DNA of 64,000 nt from the NCBI GenBank assembly GCA_963921825.1, contig OY997594.1:35012956-35076955 (forward strand). The letters run 5' to 3'. Below are positions 23,335 through 36,904 of this stretch, one piece after another. Both the position numbers and the translations under genes were made by a program. Source of the DNA: Erodium maritimum. Lineage: Eukaryota; Streptophyta; Magnoliopsida; Geraniales; Geraniaceae. The first letter of the stretch is position 1, and each line of letters starts with the position of its first letter. Below the pieces are notes generated by a model, which saw only the letters and a list, made by a program, of their open reading frames with translations, did not search any database and was not told the DNA's origin.

Positions 23335-24475
23335 CAAAGGCGGATCTACTCAGGGTCCGGGGGGGGGGGGGGGGGGGGGGACCTGTGGTTAATGTTTACA
23401 TAATTGTTTTTTAGTTAATTCACTTAATTGTCTCATTGGCCCCCCTTGAACTTCTTTAATTTATCATCCTTTTATCTTTCCATTTTTTTTCAATTAGAAG
23501 TAGTAATAAGTAACTGTTCAATACTCATCCAAATAATAACACAACCAATGTTGTAAAAATCCCCGCCTGGAGGCATCTAGGCGGGGATCCGATTTATTCT
23601 ACTAGGGCGCTCCAGGCCGTTTTGGCGCAATTTCACCGATTAATCCCCGATTCGGCCGATTAATTACCGCCTGACCGATTAATTGAGCGGGTCGATCAGA
23701 CGTCGGGTCGGATTCGTAGTTAAAAAAACAGTTTCTAACGTCCTACAAACCAAGTGAAGCCATAAAATTATGCTAGTTGATGGTCATACTTATTGATATT
23801 CTTTTAAGACATGTATAATACTTTAGTTTAGTAGACTATTTATGTTTTTTAATATATTTAATGTTCGATATTATTAATATTTTTATATAGTATAATATAA
23901 ATTTTGATAATATATAATAAAAAATAATAAAATAATAATCCGATTAATCCCCGATTAATCCCCGCCTAGCGCCTAGGACCCCTTCCCACCCGACTAGCGC
24001 CTAACGTTTTTTACAACCTTGAACGCAACTGCTCAATTTTTATCCAAAAAAAATAACTGTTTAATAGAATATTATTAGTAATTAATATTTTTTTTCACCA
24101 TACTTATATTTCCTTTTTTTCTTTCTAATTACAAGTAGAACTAATGAGTAATTATTTAATAGATTTCAAGCGTGTAATAGGTTTATGATGTTTTTGTATT
24201 TTCTTAATTATATTTTTTAATTTTTGGTACTTCTACTTTAAAAAATTCTAATTCTAATTAGTTTGAATTTTTTTATTTAATATATTGAGTTTAATTATTT
24301 ATAAAATTTAAGTTTTTATTTTGAAATTTTGTTTCTTAATCTTTGACAATTTCTAAAATACCCCTCTAGTTTTTCTCAATTTCCTAATTGTATCCTCTTA
24401 AATATGTTTAACGATATGTATTATCATCGAAAAAATTTGGTACCCCCCTCGTCAGAAAAGATGGATCCGCCACTG
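23335..24475. mobile_element. Non-autonomous hAT element, host of a nested MITE
   Basis: The ends are CAAAGGCGGATCTACTC and, inverted, CAGTGGCGGATCCATC, which match the hAT end pattern CAgtGGCGGATC. Perfect 8-bp direct repeats TATAGAAC flank it (23327-23334 and 24476-24483). Without the inner MITE and its duplicated site it is about 657 bp. It holds a 22-base poly-G run (23359-23380) near the left end. No coding capacity. Confidence 0.88.
23546..24021. mobile_element. hAT-like MITE, copy 1
   Basis: A 476-bp element with ends CAATGTTGTAAAAA and, inverted, CAAGGTTGTAAAAAAC. Flanks AACACAAC (23538-23545) and AACGCAAC (24022-24029) form an 8-bp duplication with one mismatch. Both ends carry clustered ccccgcctaggcg-type text around an A/T-rich centre. 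Copy 2 is at 47793-48319. Confidence 0.87.
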
Positions 24476-24483
24476 TATAGAAC

Positions 24484-26093
24484 AAATGATGAGATTGTGA
24501 TCTTTTTTAATTTGGGGTGTGCAATAAGAAGGGGATTATGTGGAGGCTTAATGGCACTAAACTATTCAAACCTTTATAGCTACATAGTGTTTGTTTTGGT
24601 CATAGAAAGGTGATGGAGTGAGTGAAGTGGGGCACAAAAGTTGCATACTAGAGGAGGAAGCATGCACATTGCACTCTCCATTACCCTCTTTCCCATTCAA
24701 ACTTAAGCTTTTAAACCAACCACTTACCACTTAAACTTCTATTTCTTTTATCTCTTCATCTCTATCCCTTTGAGTTAAAATCTGTCCATATAGATGAAAG
24801 TCTATTTGTTTATCATGAGATGTACATATTCATATATTTACTTTTATGTATTTGTTATTCTAACACATTTTTTTTGCATATAGATAGGATTAAAATGATT
24901 TATATATTATATAAAAACTATACATGTTAAGGTAGATCAGTGACATATCAGACTTCAAATACAATAAAGTTTAAATATGATATATCTTGACTTATCTAAA
25001 TATTTTTATAAGTAGACACCAAATTATTTTTCAAACATTTTCTTACATGAAACTTAGATACCATGGTTTCTGAAGTAAAGTATTTGTTACTCAACCTCTG
25101 TCATCTTTTGATTTGTTTACACCTTTGGGGTACTATAAACTCCATAGATAATGAAATAAATTAAAGTTAAGATCAGGACAGTTACTATATATGAATCCTT
25201 CTTTTTTTTTATATCGATCTTTCGAAAATCAAATAAAAATAACTAAATTAGGTAGAGATAACGGAAGTTGAATTAAATAACTATAGGAAAAGTAAATAAT
25301 ATCTTATACTTGTGTCATGGTTTTGGAACCACAAGTTTATATATAATAAATAGGTGGAGGGTCATCCAAAGGACACTGTACCTTTGGACTAGTTGGAATC
25401 AGCAAACACTCAAATGTAGCTGAATACTACCATGTTTTTTCTTGGTATAATTGTCCTTTTTCTCTTATTTTTGCTCCTCCTTTAAGAACTCGTAAATATA
25501 TTTTTTTTATCAGTAAAATTCACGGTACAGGAACGGAAAGAGAGAAAGAACTAACAGAAGCCACAAGGCCAAAAACAAAGAGCGAAGCCAAATCGAAAGA
25601 AAACGAGCACCAACGTTACGCCACACTCTCAAACATGTTAATAACTGGTATATATGTAAGTGTTGATCACTCCGATTCCCACGGTTAGGTCACCCCAGCA
25701 TAGCCCTGCTGGACAAAAAGGCAGAGAGTGGTATCAAACACAAGAAATAGGAAAAAGGGTGGAGAAGATTTGAGTTTGTGGGTGAAGAATAAAAAAACAG
25801 CCACAAGCACAAGCAGCCATCTCCACTTGAAAAAACAACAAAAAGTTGGAAGCAGAAGCAGAGATGTGATATTGATATATATGTGCATATGCCATATTGC
25901 CCTTGAAGGAAAAAAGTGGAAGATGACACAAGAAGTCTAGTACACCATTTTTAATCAGAATCACTCTCCACCCACCCACCAATCTCCCTCACACTTGTTC
26001 TTGCACACCACCTGTTTGTAAAAATTCCTCACAGAGTGTAACATGTGATACCCATCTGAAAAATTGAATCTTGATCCCTTCCAGCTTCACCCA
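24484..26093 (+). promoter_or_regulatory. Upstream region of the AHK1-type kinase
   Basis: A/T-rich DNA with no coding exon. At 25500-25640 a T-run plus atcagtaaaattcacgg looks like a short, 5'-truncated LINE tail on the minus strand. From 25930 to 26060 the sequence turns CT-rich (cactctccacccacccacc), a likely 5' leader. An in-frame TGA at 26046-26048 sits upstream of the chosen start codon. Confidence 0.5.
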
Positions 26094-29000
26094 ATGGGTT
26101 TTGGATCACCTCTGACCAAAGTTTTTCATACAGTTTCTAGCTTTGTGGTTCCATGGAGGAGGTACAGGGCTCCTCGTGGCCGCAGGATTTTTCACAGGGA
26201 TGTGGAGCAGGAGGAGTTCCAGTATGCAAGCACCCATTGCCTTTCTTCCTATTACAGCGTCTTCGTCGCTCGCCTAGCAATCATGGTTGGTCAACTTCTT
26301 CCTTTGTCTCTCCAACTGTTACTTAGTTTAGTGGTAGTAGAAAGTTTGGATTTTTATTTTCTGTCAGGGTGAGTAATATGATGCTATGGACCATTAGATT
26401 GTGTATACAAGCAGGAACAAATCAGTTTCTTGTGTTTGTTCATGTTTGATGATGGTGGACTCTGTTGGGTGTGGACCAATTTTTGAAACTGTAGCTACTG
26501 TGTTGGTGGTAGAGAGTAGTCTAATTTAGCAGTTTCAGATCAACCCATTTATGGTAGAGCAGCAATTATGATGATTTAGCAGTTTCAGATCAACCCATTC
26601 AGTCTTGCTGTTTACTTCTGCTGGAGACTTTTCTCTATTAATTTGAACATGAGAGATTATGTGAGTTGTTTTGTCTTAATGACTTGTGCAGGTGATGCTA
26701 GCAATTTTAATTGGTCTGTTAACCATATTAACATGGCATTTTACAAGGGTCTATACAACGAAATCATTGAACACCTTAGCATATGGTCTTCGCTACGAAC
26801 TTCTACAACGTCCCATATTGCGAATGTGGAACATCTTGAATTCCACTGTTGAGATAACTACGGCACAGGTTAAGTTGTCAGAGTTCGTATTCAAACGGTA
26901 TAGCAAGGCCGTCGATCAAGCAGAACAAGTAGAGGTTGATTTTCTGAACTTCATTTATCCCAGTCATTTGTCCCTCTTTTGGATGCATTTTTATTCAGTA
27001 TCTTTCTGAACCTTTTAGCAGCTGTATGAAACGATGAAGGAAGTAACTTGGGCACTATTTGCAAGTCGTAAGGCTCTCAATGCAATTACTATAAACTACC
27101 GAAACGGGTTTGTCCAGGCTTTCCACAGAGACCATAGGAGTAACAACACATTCTACATCTATTCTGATCTGGTGAATTATTCAATAAGTGCCCCTGCTTC
27201 TTATGATGCTAAGCTGCTCTCAACAAGACCTCAGGGGTGGAACGATCAATCAGTACATGGTAATCTTTCTGCAATTTGGTACCGTGAGCCTCTTGATCCT
27301 GTTACTGGTGAGAAGATTGGAAAGCCAAGGCCAATCCCTCCAGATGATCTGATCAACATAGCAGGCATTTCACAAGTACCTGATGGTGTAGCTTCATGGC
27401 ATGTGGCAGTGAGTAAGTACACTGATTCACCATTGCTTTCAGCGGCATTGCCTGTTTGGGATCCTTACAACAGAAGTATAGTGGCTGTGGTTGGTGTTAC
27501 CACTGCACTCTATAGTGTAGGGCAGCTGATGAAAGAACTTGTTGAATTTCATAGTGGACATATCTACTTGACCTCTCAAGAGGGTTACTTGCTTGCCACT
27601 TCAACGAATACTCCTCTCCTGACCAACTCAACTAAGGGGCCCAAACTTATGATGGCTGTTGATTCTGAGGATGGCGTGATTCGAGAGGGAGCCCAGTGGC
27701 TGCAAAGAGTCTATGGAAACAAATTTCACGATGTTCACGTAGAGAAAGCAAAGCTTGGTCACGAGCACTATTATATCGACTCATTTTTTCTAAATCTAGA
27801 GAGACTTCCTATGGTAAGTTTTAACTGTTCCAAGCCTCTTACTTACCATTGAATTAATGGGGACTAATACTATATCATGTAGAACTTGACAAGGTTTAGT
27901 GATTAACTGAAATGAGTTACATATTTCACAGGTGGGAGTGATAATCCTTCCAAGAAGATATATAATGGGGAAAGTAGATGAGAGAGCTTTGAAAACATTG
28001 ATCATACTGATATCTGCGTCTTTATGCATCCTAGTTATTGGATGTGTCTGCATATTTGTACTGACAAATGGAGTATCAAAGGAAATGAATCTAAGAGCCG
28101 AATTGATAAGCCATCTTGAAGCTAGAAGGAGGGCTGAGGCATCAAGCAACTACAAAAGCCAATTCCTAGCAAACATGAGGTGAAGCCAATTCACAGAATG
28201 TACTGATAATTTAGAGCACCCGAGATCAAGAATTTAAGTAGAAAACAATAATTTTTGTGCATTGCAGCCATGAATTGAGGACACCTATGGCTGCTGTGAT
28301 TGGGTTGCTGGACATTCTTATATGTGATGATTGTCTTACAAATGAACAATACTCAACAGTTACGCAGATTCGCAAGTGCTCAACAGCTCTTCTCCGGCTT
28401 CTTAACAACATACTGGACCTTAGTAAGGTGAGTTATACATGCATGTATATGTTTTTTTACTGGCATCTAAAACAATATCATACTGGTTATGGTAAAATGA
28501 TGCTTTTAACACAATTTATGAGTGAGAAAACCAGACAAAATAGATCCCACACCATATCTGAGACATGAAGAGTAAGGCTTCATGTCGAATGAGGTTCACA
28601 TCATAGCTTTGCGTATATTGTGAGTTTTGAGTGTGAAAACTCTGTTAAGAGAAGTGTGGTTTTATTCTGCCCAAGAGCTCATATTCTCTCTTTCAATAAT
28701 TTGTACAGGTCGAATCTGGAAAATTGGTGTTGGAAGAAGCTGACTTTGACTTGGGACGTGAACTTGAAGGACTCATGGATATGTTCTCTGTGCAGTGCAT
28801 TAACCATAATGTGGAAACTGTATTAGATCTATCTGGTACCACTCTAAATTTTTGCAGACCAATCATCTGCTTATATTTCTCAGTTTCTGGTGCTAACTTC
28901 GGTTTATTCATCATTTCACTCCAGATGATATGCCAAAAGTAGTTCGTGGAGACTCTGGTAGAGTTGTTCAAATATTTGCAAATTTGATCAGCAATTCGAT

Positions 29001-31735
29001 CAAATTCACAACATGTAAGTGAAGTTATTTCTGTTTCGACTTCTTCCAGGCTTAGCTTGCCTTATCAAGTAATGTGCACGTTGATCCATGTATCAAGTAT
29101 CAACACAACTGTGCAAGTTCTGATAAAAAAACACAACTGTGCAAGCATACAAGTTACTTAAGAGGAGATCATGCATTTCATGGCATCTAATTACTGTTCC
29201 AAATGGCTTACATACAGCTGGTCACATTATTCTGCGAGGATGGTGCGAGCACTCAAGAGGTCTAAATGACAATGATAAGTTATCCCTGGATTCAAAGAAG
29301 GCGCGTTCTACGCTGCTGAAACGTCAAGGGAGTCATGCCAAGAGAGCTAGTAAGAAAGACAACAGAGTGGCTCTCTGGTTTGAAGTTGATGACACTGGCT
29401 GTGGTACGTACCTACCTTACCTTACTACTTTCTGAAACCACCTTTACATGTTATGTTGCTATGAGAAGCATACACGCTCGCTTTCTTTCTGGCAAGCATT
29501 TAATGGTTTGCTTGATAGGAATTGATCAAAGCAAATGGGAGTCTGTTTTTGAAAGCTTTGAGCAAGCTGATCCCTCTACAACACGAACGTAAGTGGTTTC
29601 AACAACCTCACCATTCAAAACTCACTTATGAAATATAGAGTTATCCTGAAATGCTCTGTAATTTTCAGGCATGGTGGCACTGGTCTTGGCCTATGCATTG
29701 TAAGAACCTTGGTGAGTATCTTCACTAAGCTTATAGTTGCATTCGTTACACGGCGTGTATCAGCTGCACACGAACACAAATCTGCAGTACATTAGTACAT
29801 TCTTTTAAATGTTTGTCGAGAATAAACCCATCTTATGATGACAGGTTAACAAAATGGGTGGAGAGATCAAGGTTTTAAAGAAGAATGGCCAAGGAACTCT
29901 AATGCAGTTGTACCTACTTCTCAATACGCCAGTTAATTGTACAGAGCATCATTGCCAAGTGGATTTTGCAAAGCATAAGTTAGTGGTGAGTAAAACTATC
30001 CTCTTCTCGACAAAAGCACATGTTATGATTATGTGGCTTAAGTTCACCAATTATCATACGCTGAGAAGATTGAAACCTCTAATTAACTCAGGATTTTCAC
30101 ATCAAAACCAAACTAGCAGTACTTGTTTGGCTTGCATTGGAGTATCTCCTTCATGTTATAGTAATTCTAAATCCAACTAAACCTTCATGTTATAGTAACA
30201 AAACTGACCTTAAAGTTTGAGCTGCTATTTGTAGCAAAATAAATGAAACTTTTCATGGTATCTGAGCTTGGTTTGGTATCAGGCTTGTGACATGGTTGTG
30301 TTTCCTCCCTGTTTGTGTGCCCTGCATACACGTGAAGGAGAATGTTAAAGTCACACGCATTACAAGATTGTGAAGTTAATAAACACTTTTGAAACACAAT
30401 TGAAATGTGATTGCAGGTGTTGCTTGCTCTGCACGGTATAAAGGGTAGGCTCATTACAGCCCAGTGGTTACAGAAAAAAGGAGTGGTGACTTCTGAAGCA
30501 TCAGAGTGGAATGAACTGACACATATCCTCAGGGAACTTTTCCAAGCCAGAAGTTCATCCCCAAATATCAGCTGTGACACAAAGTATTCAACAAGTGCTG
30601 CTTTGAAAGCTCAAGCACTAAGCATACACAACATGGAGAATCCAGTGTTTATCATAGTCATCGATATAGGGCTGCTCGACTTGAGCACAGTCATCTGGAA
30701 GGATCAACTCAATTTCCTCGACAATTTCTATGAGAAGGTAAAGTTCGCGTGGATGCTAAACCACGACACGCCTAATGCCATAAAGATGGAGCTTCGGAGG
30801 AAAGGGCATCTACTGATGGTTAATAAGCCACTATATAAAGCCAAAATGCTACATATTTTGGAAGCTGTCATAAAGATGAGGGATGTTGAAGTTGAGGAGG
30901 AAACCCGGAATGGCTTGAATACACATGAGTGCCTTGAGATTGACCCTGTTCATCTCGGTGTTGCCAGCTCTGATGATTCAGATAAGTCTGAAGTTGGTAG
31001 TCCTAACTCTGTTGCTGCATTTCATATAGAGGACAAACAAAGAGAGAGAATTGGAGGACCTCGTGGAAATGGCTTAGTTGAGCTCAATCATGCATATAAA
31101 ACAGAAAATTCTTCAAGGACAGAGGGGTTGAAGCGCAACTCACATGACATCGAACCGAAAATGGGAAGCCAACAAGCATCAAATTCAGGAGTAGGAAGAT
31201 CAAAGGAACTAAAAAAAGGTATGAATAAGCACAAGTCTCTTGAAGGGGTTCGGATACTGCTTGCTGAAGATACACCTGTGCTGCAAAGAGTGGCAACAAT
31301 AATGCTGGAAAAGATGGGGGCTACAGTCATCGCCGTGGGAGACGGACATCAGGCTGTAGAAGCTCTTAACAGTTCAGAAATCTCCGACTCCAATTCCCCT
31401 GCATATGATTTGGTCTTGATGGATTGTCAGGTAAGAAACACAAATGAACAAAGCTAAGGCATTTATATATATCATGTTAATTTGCTATATGACTTTAAAA
31501 TATGAATGTTGTAAAACAGATGCCGAAAATGGATGGTTATGAAGCGACTAAAGCGATAAGGAAATCAGAAGCAGGAACAAGTGTGCACATACCCATTGTT
31601 GCACTGACAGCCCACGCAATGTCATCAGATGAGGCCAAGTGCTTGGAGGTGGGCATGGATGCGTATCTTACAAAACCAATAGACTACAAGCTCATGGTGT
31701 CCACCATTCTCTCACTCACTAAGCTGTCTAGCTAA
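26094..31735 (+). CDS. AHK1: AHK1-type hybrid histidine kinase (osmosensor)
   Basis: Thirteen coding exons: 26094-26285, 26692-26934, 27022-27813, 27932-28179, 28268-28427, 28709-28835, 28925-29014, 29218-29403, 29519-29588, 29669-29711, 29845-29985, 30417-31430 and 31520-31735. They encode 1173 residues, near the known AHK1 size. Membrane segments at about 57-78 and 432-453 bracket an extracytosolic sensor region. The HisKA phosphoacceptor is His493 ([12 protein letters not shown]). ATPase boxes follow: N-box 607-611 (NLISN), DDTGCG and [10 protein letters not shown]. The C-terminal receiver has LLAEDTPV, phosphoacceptor Asp1100 (VLMDCQMP) and Lys1154 (LTKPID). The kinase relays phosphate His to Asp and then to phosphotransfer proteins; AHK1 acts in osmotic and drought sensing in Arabidopsis. 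It starts at the first in-frame ATG. All catalytic residues are present. Confidence 0.96.
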
Positions 31736-31977
31736 CCATTTCTTGCACTTAACACATCATAGATGTCTGAGAAATGTACATGGTCCAGGATCACAGCAAT
31801 TGCAATTCAACAACAGAAATCTAAATGTAAATCCAATTTTCCTTCCTGAATGAGTCTAGGGAATCTCAATCTTGATTAGTGAATGACTTATTATTATGAT
31901 AACAAAATGTATCTACAACTTGATCGGAGCTTATTATAGCATTTTCCTAACTAAAGAAGCTACTTGTCGGAGTCTCT
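31736..31977. other. Kinase 3' UTR, convergent with the peroxidase pseudogene
   Basis: This 242-bp gap separates the kinase stop from the stop codon of the ascorbate peroxidase pseudogene on the other strand. The two 3' ends point at each other. Confidence 0.6.
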
Positions 31978-32017
31978 TCACTTGGTTTTTCTGTGGATTC
32001 CATACAAGTAACCAAGG

Positions 32018-35000
32018 TGTCACGCCCCAATTTTAGTAAAACCGAACTAGGGACGTGAACATTTAAAGTAATAAAACCGTTTGAAACCTGTTGTGAATAA
32101 ACACTTTAAAATCACCATTTGTTCAACAAAATAATATTTACAACTCAAAATCAGTCCCAACAAGTGGACAAAACAAGGTATCCGTCACTAGACTCAAAAG
32201 TAAAACCCAGAATCCCGCTCCTAGCTCTTCAAGCTTCAGAAGCTCACCTAGTCCAACCTGCGACCGGTACCTGTAGGAAAAGCAGCTAGGGGTGAGCGTT
32301 CGCTCACCACCACAGATAACAGACTGACTACGGCATAATTAGCAGACAATGCCGGTAACACCAACAACAAACTCAACACCGGGGATCACTGTCCCCAACT
32401 CAAGTACTCCGACTGACACACACCCACGGTGACCTTCCTCGAATGACTCGACACTTGACACGTAAAATAGACCCGACACAACGATTGACGACCTCCTCCA
32501 AAGACTCAAGAGACCACCACGCAACACCCAAGATCACAAAGGATCGCACACCAAACAATATCACAAAGTATCGCATACCAACTACTCAGTAACCTCCCCC
32601 ACTCACACGAACACGGATCAGGCTAGCCAAAGAATGCTTACAACCTGTTGATACTCGACCACGGATCAGGCTAGCCAACGAATGCTTACAACCTGTTGAT
32701 ACTCAAACTCGGATCAGGCTAGCCAAATAATGCTTACAACCTGTTGATACTCAACTTGGTCAGGCCAACCCAAGAATGCTTGCAACCTGCCGGGATTCAA
32801 ACTTAGTCAGGCCAGCCCAAGAATGCTTGCAACCTACCGGGAATCAAAATTGGTCAGGCCAGCCAACGAATGCTTGCAACCTACCGGGATCCGCAATCAC
32901 AATCACAAGCAAGGTTCAACCAACAGTAACAGACCGACTCAACACACCAACAGTAAAACACGGACTCAATAATCCAAATCATTCACAGGCACTCACGGCC
33001 TCCCAAGACACACCAACAGTAACTCACGGGCTCAACAACTCCACGGCACTCACGGCCACCCAAGACACGCCAACAGTAACTCACGGGCTCAACAACCCCA
33101 CGGCACTCACGGCCACTCAAGACACCAACAATAAGCAACACGGGTTCAATAACCCAACGGCACTCACGGCCACCCAAGACACCAATAATAAAGCAACACG
33201 GGTTCAACAACCCTACGACACTCACGGCCACCCAAGACACCGATAATAAAGTAACACGGGTTCAGCAACCCAACGGGCCCTCATGGCCACTCAAGATACC
33301 AACGGTAAAGTACGGGTTCACAACCCCACGGGCACTCACGGCCACCCAAAACACCGATAATAATACCACGGGCTCTCATGGCCACCCAAGACTCGACAAT
33401 AATAACACGGGCTCTCATGGCCACCCAAACTCAATAATAATACACGGGTTCTCATGGCCACCCAAGACATCTACAATAATACACGGGCTCTCATGGCCAC
33501 CCAAGACACAAATGAAACAGTCAACCTCCGGGCATGGTCATATGCCTCCAGTACTTCTAATATCACTAAGTTCTCTGCTCCTACGACACTACTAAGTGTC
33601 ACATGCTTTTCTCATAAACGCTACGTTCCCGTATCATGCTTTTCTAATATTCGATAAACCTAATTAACCCACGACACCCCGGTGTCACATGCAATTCTAC
33701 TGTTAACTTTCCCTAGTCAGGGCCGAGATCTGACTACTTTTCCCTACCTCGTGCGTGTTCTCCCAAAAGCCTACCCACGAGCTTCGGTGATGATCTCAGT
33801 CACTCACCCAGTTTTCCCTTGCCTCGGTCCGTGGCACGATCTAAAAGAACACAATTTTCAATGCACTTTAACTCGCAGGAAATAAGGTGAAATTTAATAA
33901 ACTTAACGCCCAAACGTAACCCCGACAATGTCGATCACTCCCAAACTTCCCAATTACTCGACATTGTCGATAAAGGACTCGTAAAGGCCCGATTCGCCCG
34001 ACATGGCAAATCTGCCCGGGTTTTGTGAATGCCCTTCCGGGGCTCCAAAAATTCCCATTTTCGTTTCTACGGTCTTAGAATAATTCAAGGATCCCAATGC
34101 ACTTGACGGGATCGAATTCCGACTTCCGAGTCGATTAATTAACGTTTAAAGTTTCTAAAACCCGTTAATTACAACTTTTCCAAATTAATTCCAATTTTCG
34201 ATTCGGTTAAGGATAAATGGTCCGGGGAACGTTTTAAACCTCCCGAACATTAAACCCGAGCACGTGGGCCCCACCCGGCCCACTTGGCCGTGAGCCCTAA
34301 GGTTCAAGGGGGGCTCGGCCACCATGGTGGTGGCTGGTCCCAGCTCCGGCCAGCCACCCCATGGCCGGCCGGCCACCACCCGCGGTGGCCGGAGCTCCTC
34401 CCGAGCTTCCGGTCACTGGAAAACGTGCAATCACACCTCCAAACACCTCTAAAACGTCTCCAACACTTCCCCAACCTCAATACACCCCTAACCCATTCAT
34501 TTTAACGAAACCCTATCTTTTGAAATTAAACAAAACGACGATCGGTTTAGTACAAACCGTAGAGGAGGATGAGGGGAACTAGATTGCTCCTTGCCTTGAG
34601 ACGATCCAAAGGTGGCATGACGTGAATAGTGGCTTCACAACCTCAACTCCCTCTCTTCTTCTTCTCCTTTTCTCCCTTTCTTCTCTCTTCTTTCTCTTTC
34701 TAAAACAACTAACTCTAATTTCTATTTTTTTTCCTTTTTGCCCTATATGGCCGACCACCTCTTGTACCCTCATAGTTTCCCCCCAAAACTAACACCACCA
34801 CATAATGGACAAGTGTCAAGGTGGGTCCCACACCTTTTGGAAAATATATACTTGATATTTTCCAATCAGATTCGCGAAAATCGGACGTTTCGGGACCCGA
34901 ACGGGTACTTTTCCCAAGAAATTACGAAACTTGGCGGGCTACAAGGAAACGGCTCAACTAAGACCGCTGTGACGGCGGCTAAGCCTTTTGCATCCAAAAC

Positions 35001-35243
35001 GGTCTTCGAATGGAACAAAACGTCGCTCGGTTGACTTTTCCAACGAAAAAGTCAACATTTCCCAAACTGGTAAGACAATTGCCCTGAGTCCCCCGGAACT
35101 CACTTTGGTCAACAAAGGGGTCAACTTAAGTCCGGTATGACTCTCGGGGTCATTTTAGGTTCAATTAAGTGTCTGTCTTAAAATTTTTAAATTTTCCTGT
35201 TTTTCGCAGGTTTGACTGGCGTTGACCGGGAGTGGTTATTATA
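32018..35243 (-). repeat. LTR (3' LTR in element orientation)
   Basis: This copy starts TGTCACGCCCCAATTTT in plus orientation and ends TTATA, where its partner has the canonical TTACA. It contains the long minisatellite zone 32610-33500 and CT-rich DNA at 34645-34700. Confidence 0.92.
32608..33500. repeat. LTR minisatellites, two successive arrays
   Basis: About six or seven units of roughly 48 bp with ggatcaggctagccaa and aatgcttacaacctgttgat (32608-32895), then about ten units of 45-60 bp with ctcacggccacccaagacac (32980-33500). Open frames here are translations of the repeat, not genes. Confidence 0.9.
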
Positions 35244-35244
35244 A

Positions 35245-35260
35245 TCTACCCCCCTTAAAG
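35245..35260 (-). other. Polypurine tract
   Basis: On the minus strand, CTTTAAGGGGGGTAGA lies directly before the 3' LTR. It is the expected plus-strand priming site. Confidence 0.85.
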
Positions 35261-35278
35261 GAATTTCGTCCGCGAAAT

Positions 35279-36441
35279 TTAGAACAACGCCCATATAAGA
35301 TACAACAAATACGTACCCTGAAAGGTCTCGCGGTAGGTAGGGGATCCTGGGGTCTGGGAGTCGGTAACCGCGTACACTCTTCCCTCCGACTCCTGCTGCC
35401 TCTGACCCGGCGCACTGACTGCTGGATACCCATAGCCCTGTTGCTGACTCAGAGCCGGCGCGTTCGTCGACGGCTGCGAAAACCTCGACTGTTGGCTCTG
35501 ACGCGGGCGAACTCCGGACGACTGCGCGGTATACGACTGTTGCGGTCGCCGCGCTGAGGTCGCTCCCAACAGCTCTCGGCACCATGCCACCGTGTATCCC
35601 ACCCAGCCGCACCGGAAACACCTCCTATCGTCAGCCCTCGGCTCCATGTCCTGGCCTGCCTGGCTTGTCGCTGGCAGCGCCGTGGGCCCTACTCTCATCG
35701 GACACTCTCGCTGGAAGTGGCCTCGCTGCCCGCAGGTGAAACATGTCGGCCCCCTCCTTGAGGCGACTGGTCACACTGACGCTACAGACCCCTCTGTCTC
35801 GCTCCGTCCCGCTGAGCATGTGGCCTGAAGAACCCCGTGGTCCTCTGTCTCATCGGGTCTCGGGACTCGGACTGCCCCGCAACACTGATCGGCCGCTGTC
35901 GAACCTCACGGGTCCTGGCCGCATCCCGGATATCCTGCTCCATTGTCGCTGTAGTGTCCCGCGACCTCGAGGCGAGGACTTGGTCCCGAGCCACCGGCCT
36001 CAGTCCCCCCTCGAACCTTATGCCACAGTTCTGCTCTGTCACCACCGTCTCTGGCGCAAATCTGGTCAGGGCCGTGAATCTGGCCTCGTATTCTGCCACT
36101 GACATCTCCTCCTGCTGCAGGTCCAGAAACTGCCGATGTCGGTCCAACCGAGCCGACATTCGACTGGCGATGATCGCCACCAAACTCTGTACTGCCCTGG
36201 TCAGCTCGTCCAGGGTGGTCGTGGTGGGAGGGTCTGCGACCGGCGGGACGCGGGGCATGCCCGTAGATGGTCCCGCGTCGCTCCTCCTGTCTTCTCCGAC
36301 AAGAGTACCCTGAGCCTCCGCGTACTCAGCGGGCACAACGGTGGGCACCCTTCCTGGTGTCTCTGCTGACCGTCCCCCTCTGCCACGCGCGGGCGCCCGT
36401 CCCCATGTCACAGTTGATCCTCTTCGTCTACCCCGAGCCAT
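35279..36441 (-). pseudogene. gag of the Ty3-type element, shortened and frameshifted
   Basis: The frame opens at 36441 (MARGRRRGSTVTWGRAPARG) and runs to 35782. It includes the end of the retrotransposon gag core, FLDLQQEEMSVAEYEARFTA. The first half of that core is missing: the sequence jumps from RMSARLDRHR directly into the QFLDLQQ block. After a frame change come two CCHC knuckles. The first is intact (35702-35743, CFTCGQRGHFQREC). The second has Tyr in place of His (35579-35620, CFRCGWVGYTVAWC). The protein then reaches GRVYAVT, where protease would begin, and ends. Gag packages element RNA, but this copy is probably not functional. Confidence 0.85.
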
Positions 36442-36904
36442 CTCTCAGTATCCTCTGCACGGATACATGCAAACGTTTAGTCTGCGAATTTAAATGACGA
36501 CAACAAGCTCCAACACACTAGCGCTCACACGTTCTACGTCTGTACAACCCTCACACGGTTCTCTATGCATTCACTTATAACTTTCCGCAACCAAACCAGT
36601 GTTCGCTACTCGTCCCCTGCGGGAAAAGTAGTAAAGGGGATGAGCGTTATGCTCACCTCCACGGACACCCGTTCGATTATGGCATACTAGTAACGCACTA
36701 AAGACTTACCGATCTAACTAGGGCAAACCACTACCTCAACACCTGATGCCAACGTCACACCACTCACGCTATTAATACTTTAGTTACTAGAACACGTAAG
36801 CGAAACCTCAAACCAACCACACAACTGCACACCAAGTCACGCAACAACAAACCTAATCCGCACAACGAAACAAACAAAGATAAATTCTAAAAGCGGCTCA
36901 TTGA

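Noticed and set aside
26064-26093. Longer kinase N-terminus starting at a TTG
   Set aside because: No ATG is there; the first in-frame ATG is 26094, with an upstream in-frame stop at 26046-26048.
31520-31735. Separate small response regulator gene
   Set aside because: The receiver's Asp block ends exon 12 at a clean donor and continues in frame here. It is the last exon of the hybrid kinase.
32776-33246. 156-codon frame with NPTALTATQDT repeats
   Set aside because: It reads through the LTR minisatellite, and the partner LTR has the same repeats with a broken frame.
32608-33500. Regularly spaced repeats resembling a CRISPR array
   Set aside because: Units are adjacent, without unique spacers, and lie in a plant LTR. 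This is a minisatellite.
35837-36313. 158-codon plus-strand frame over gag
   Set aside because: It is the antisense shadow of the gag coding strand.
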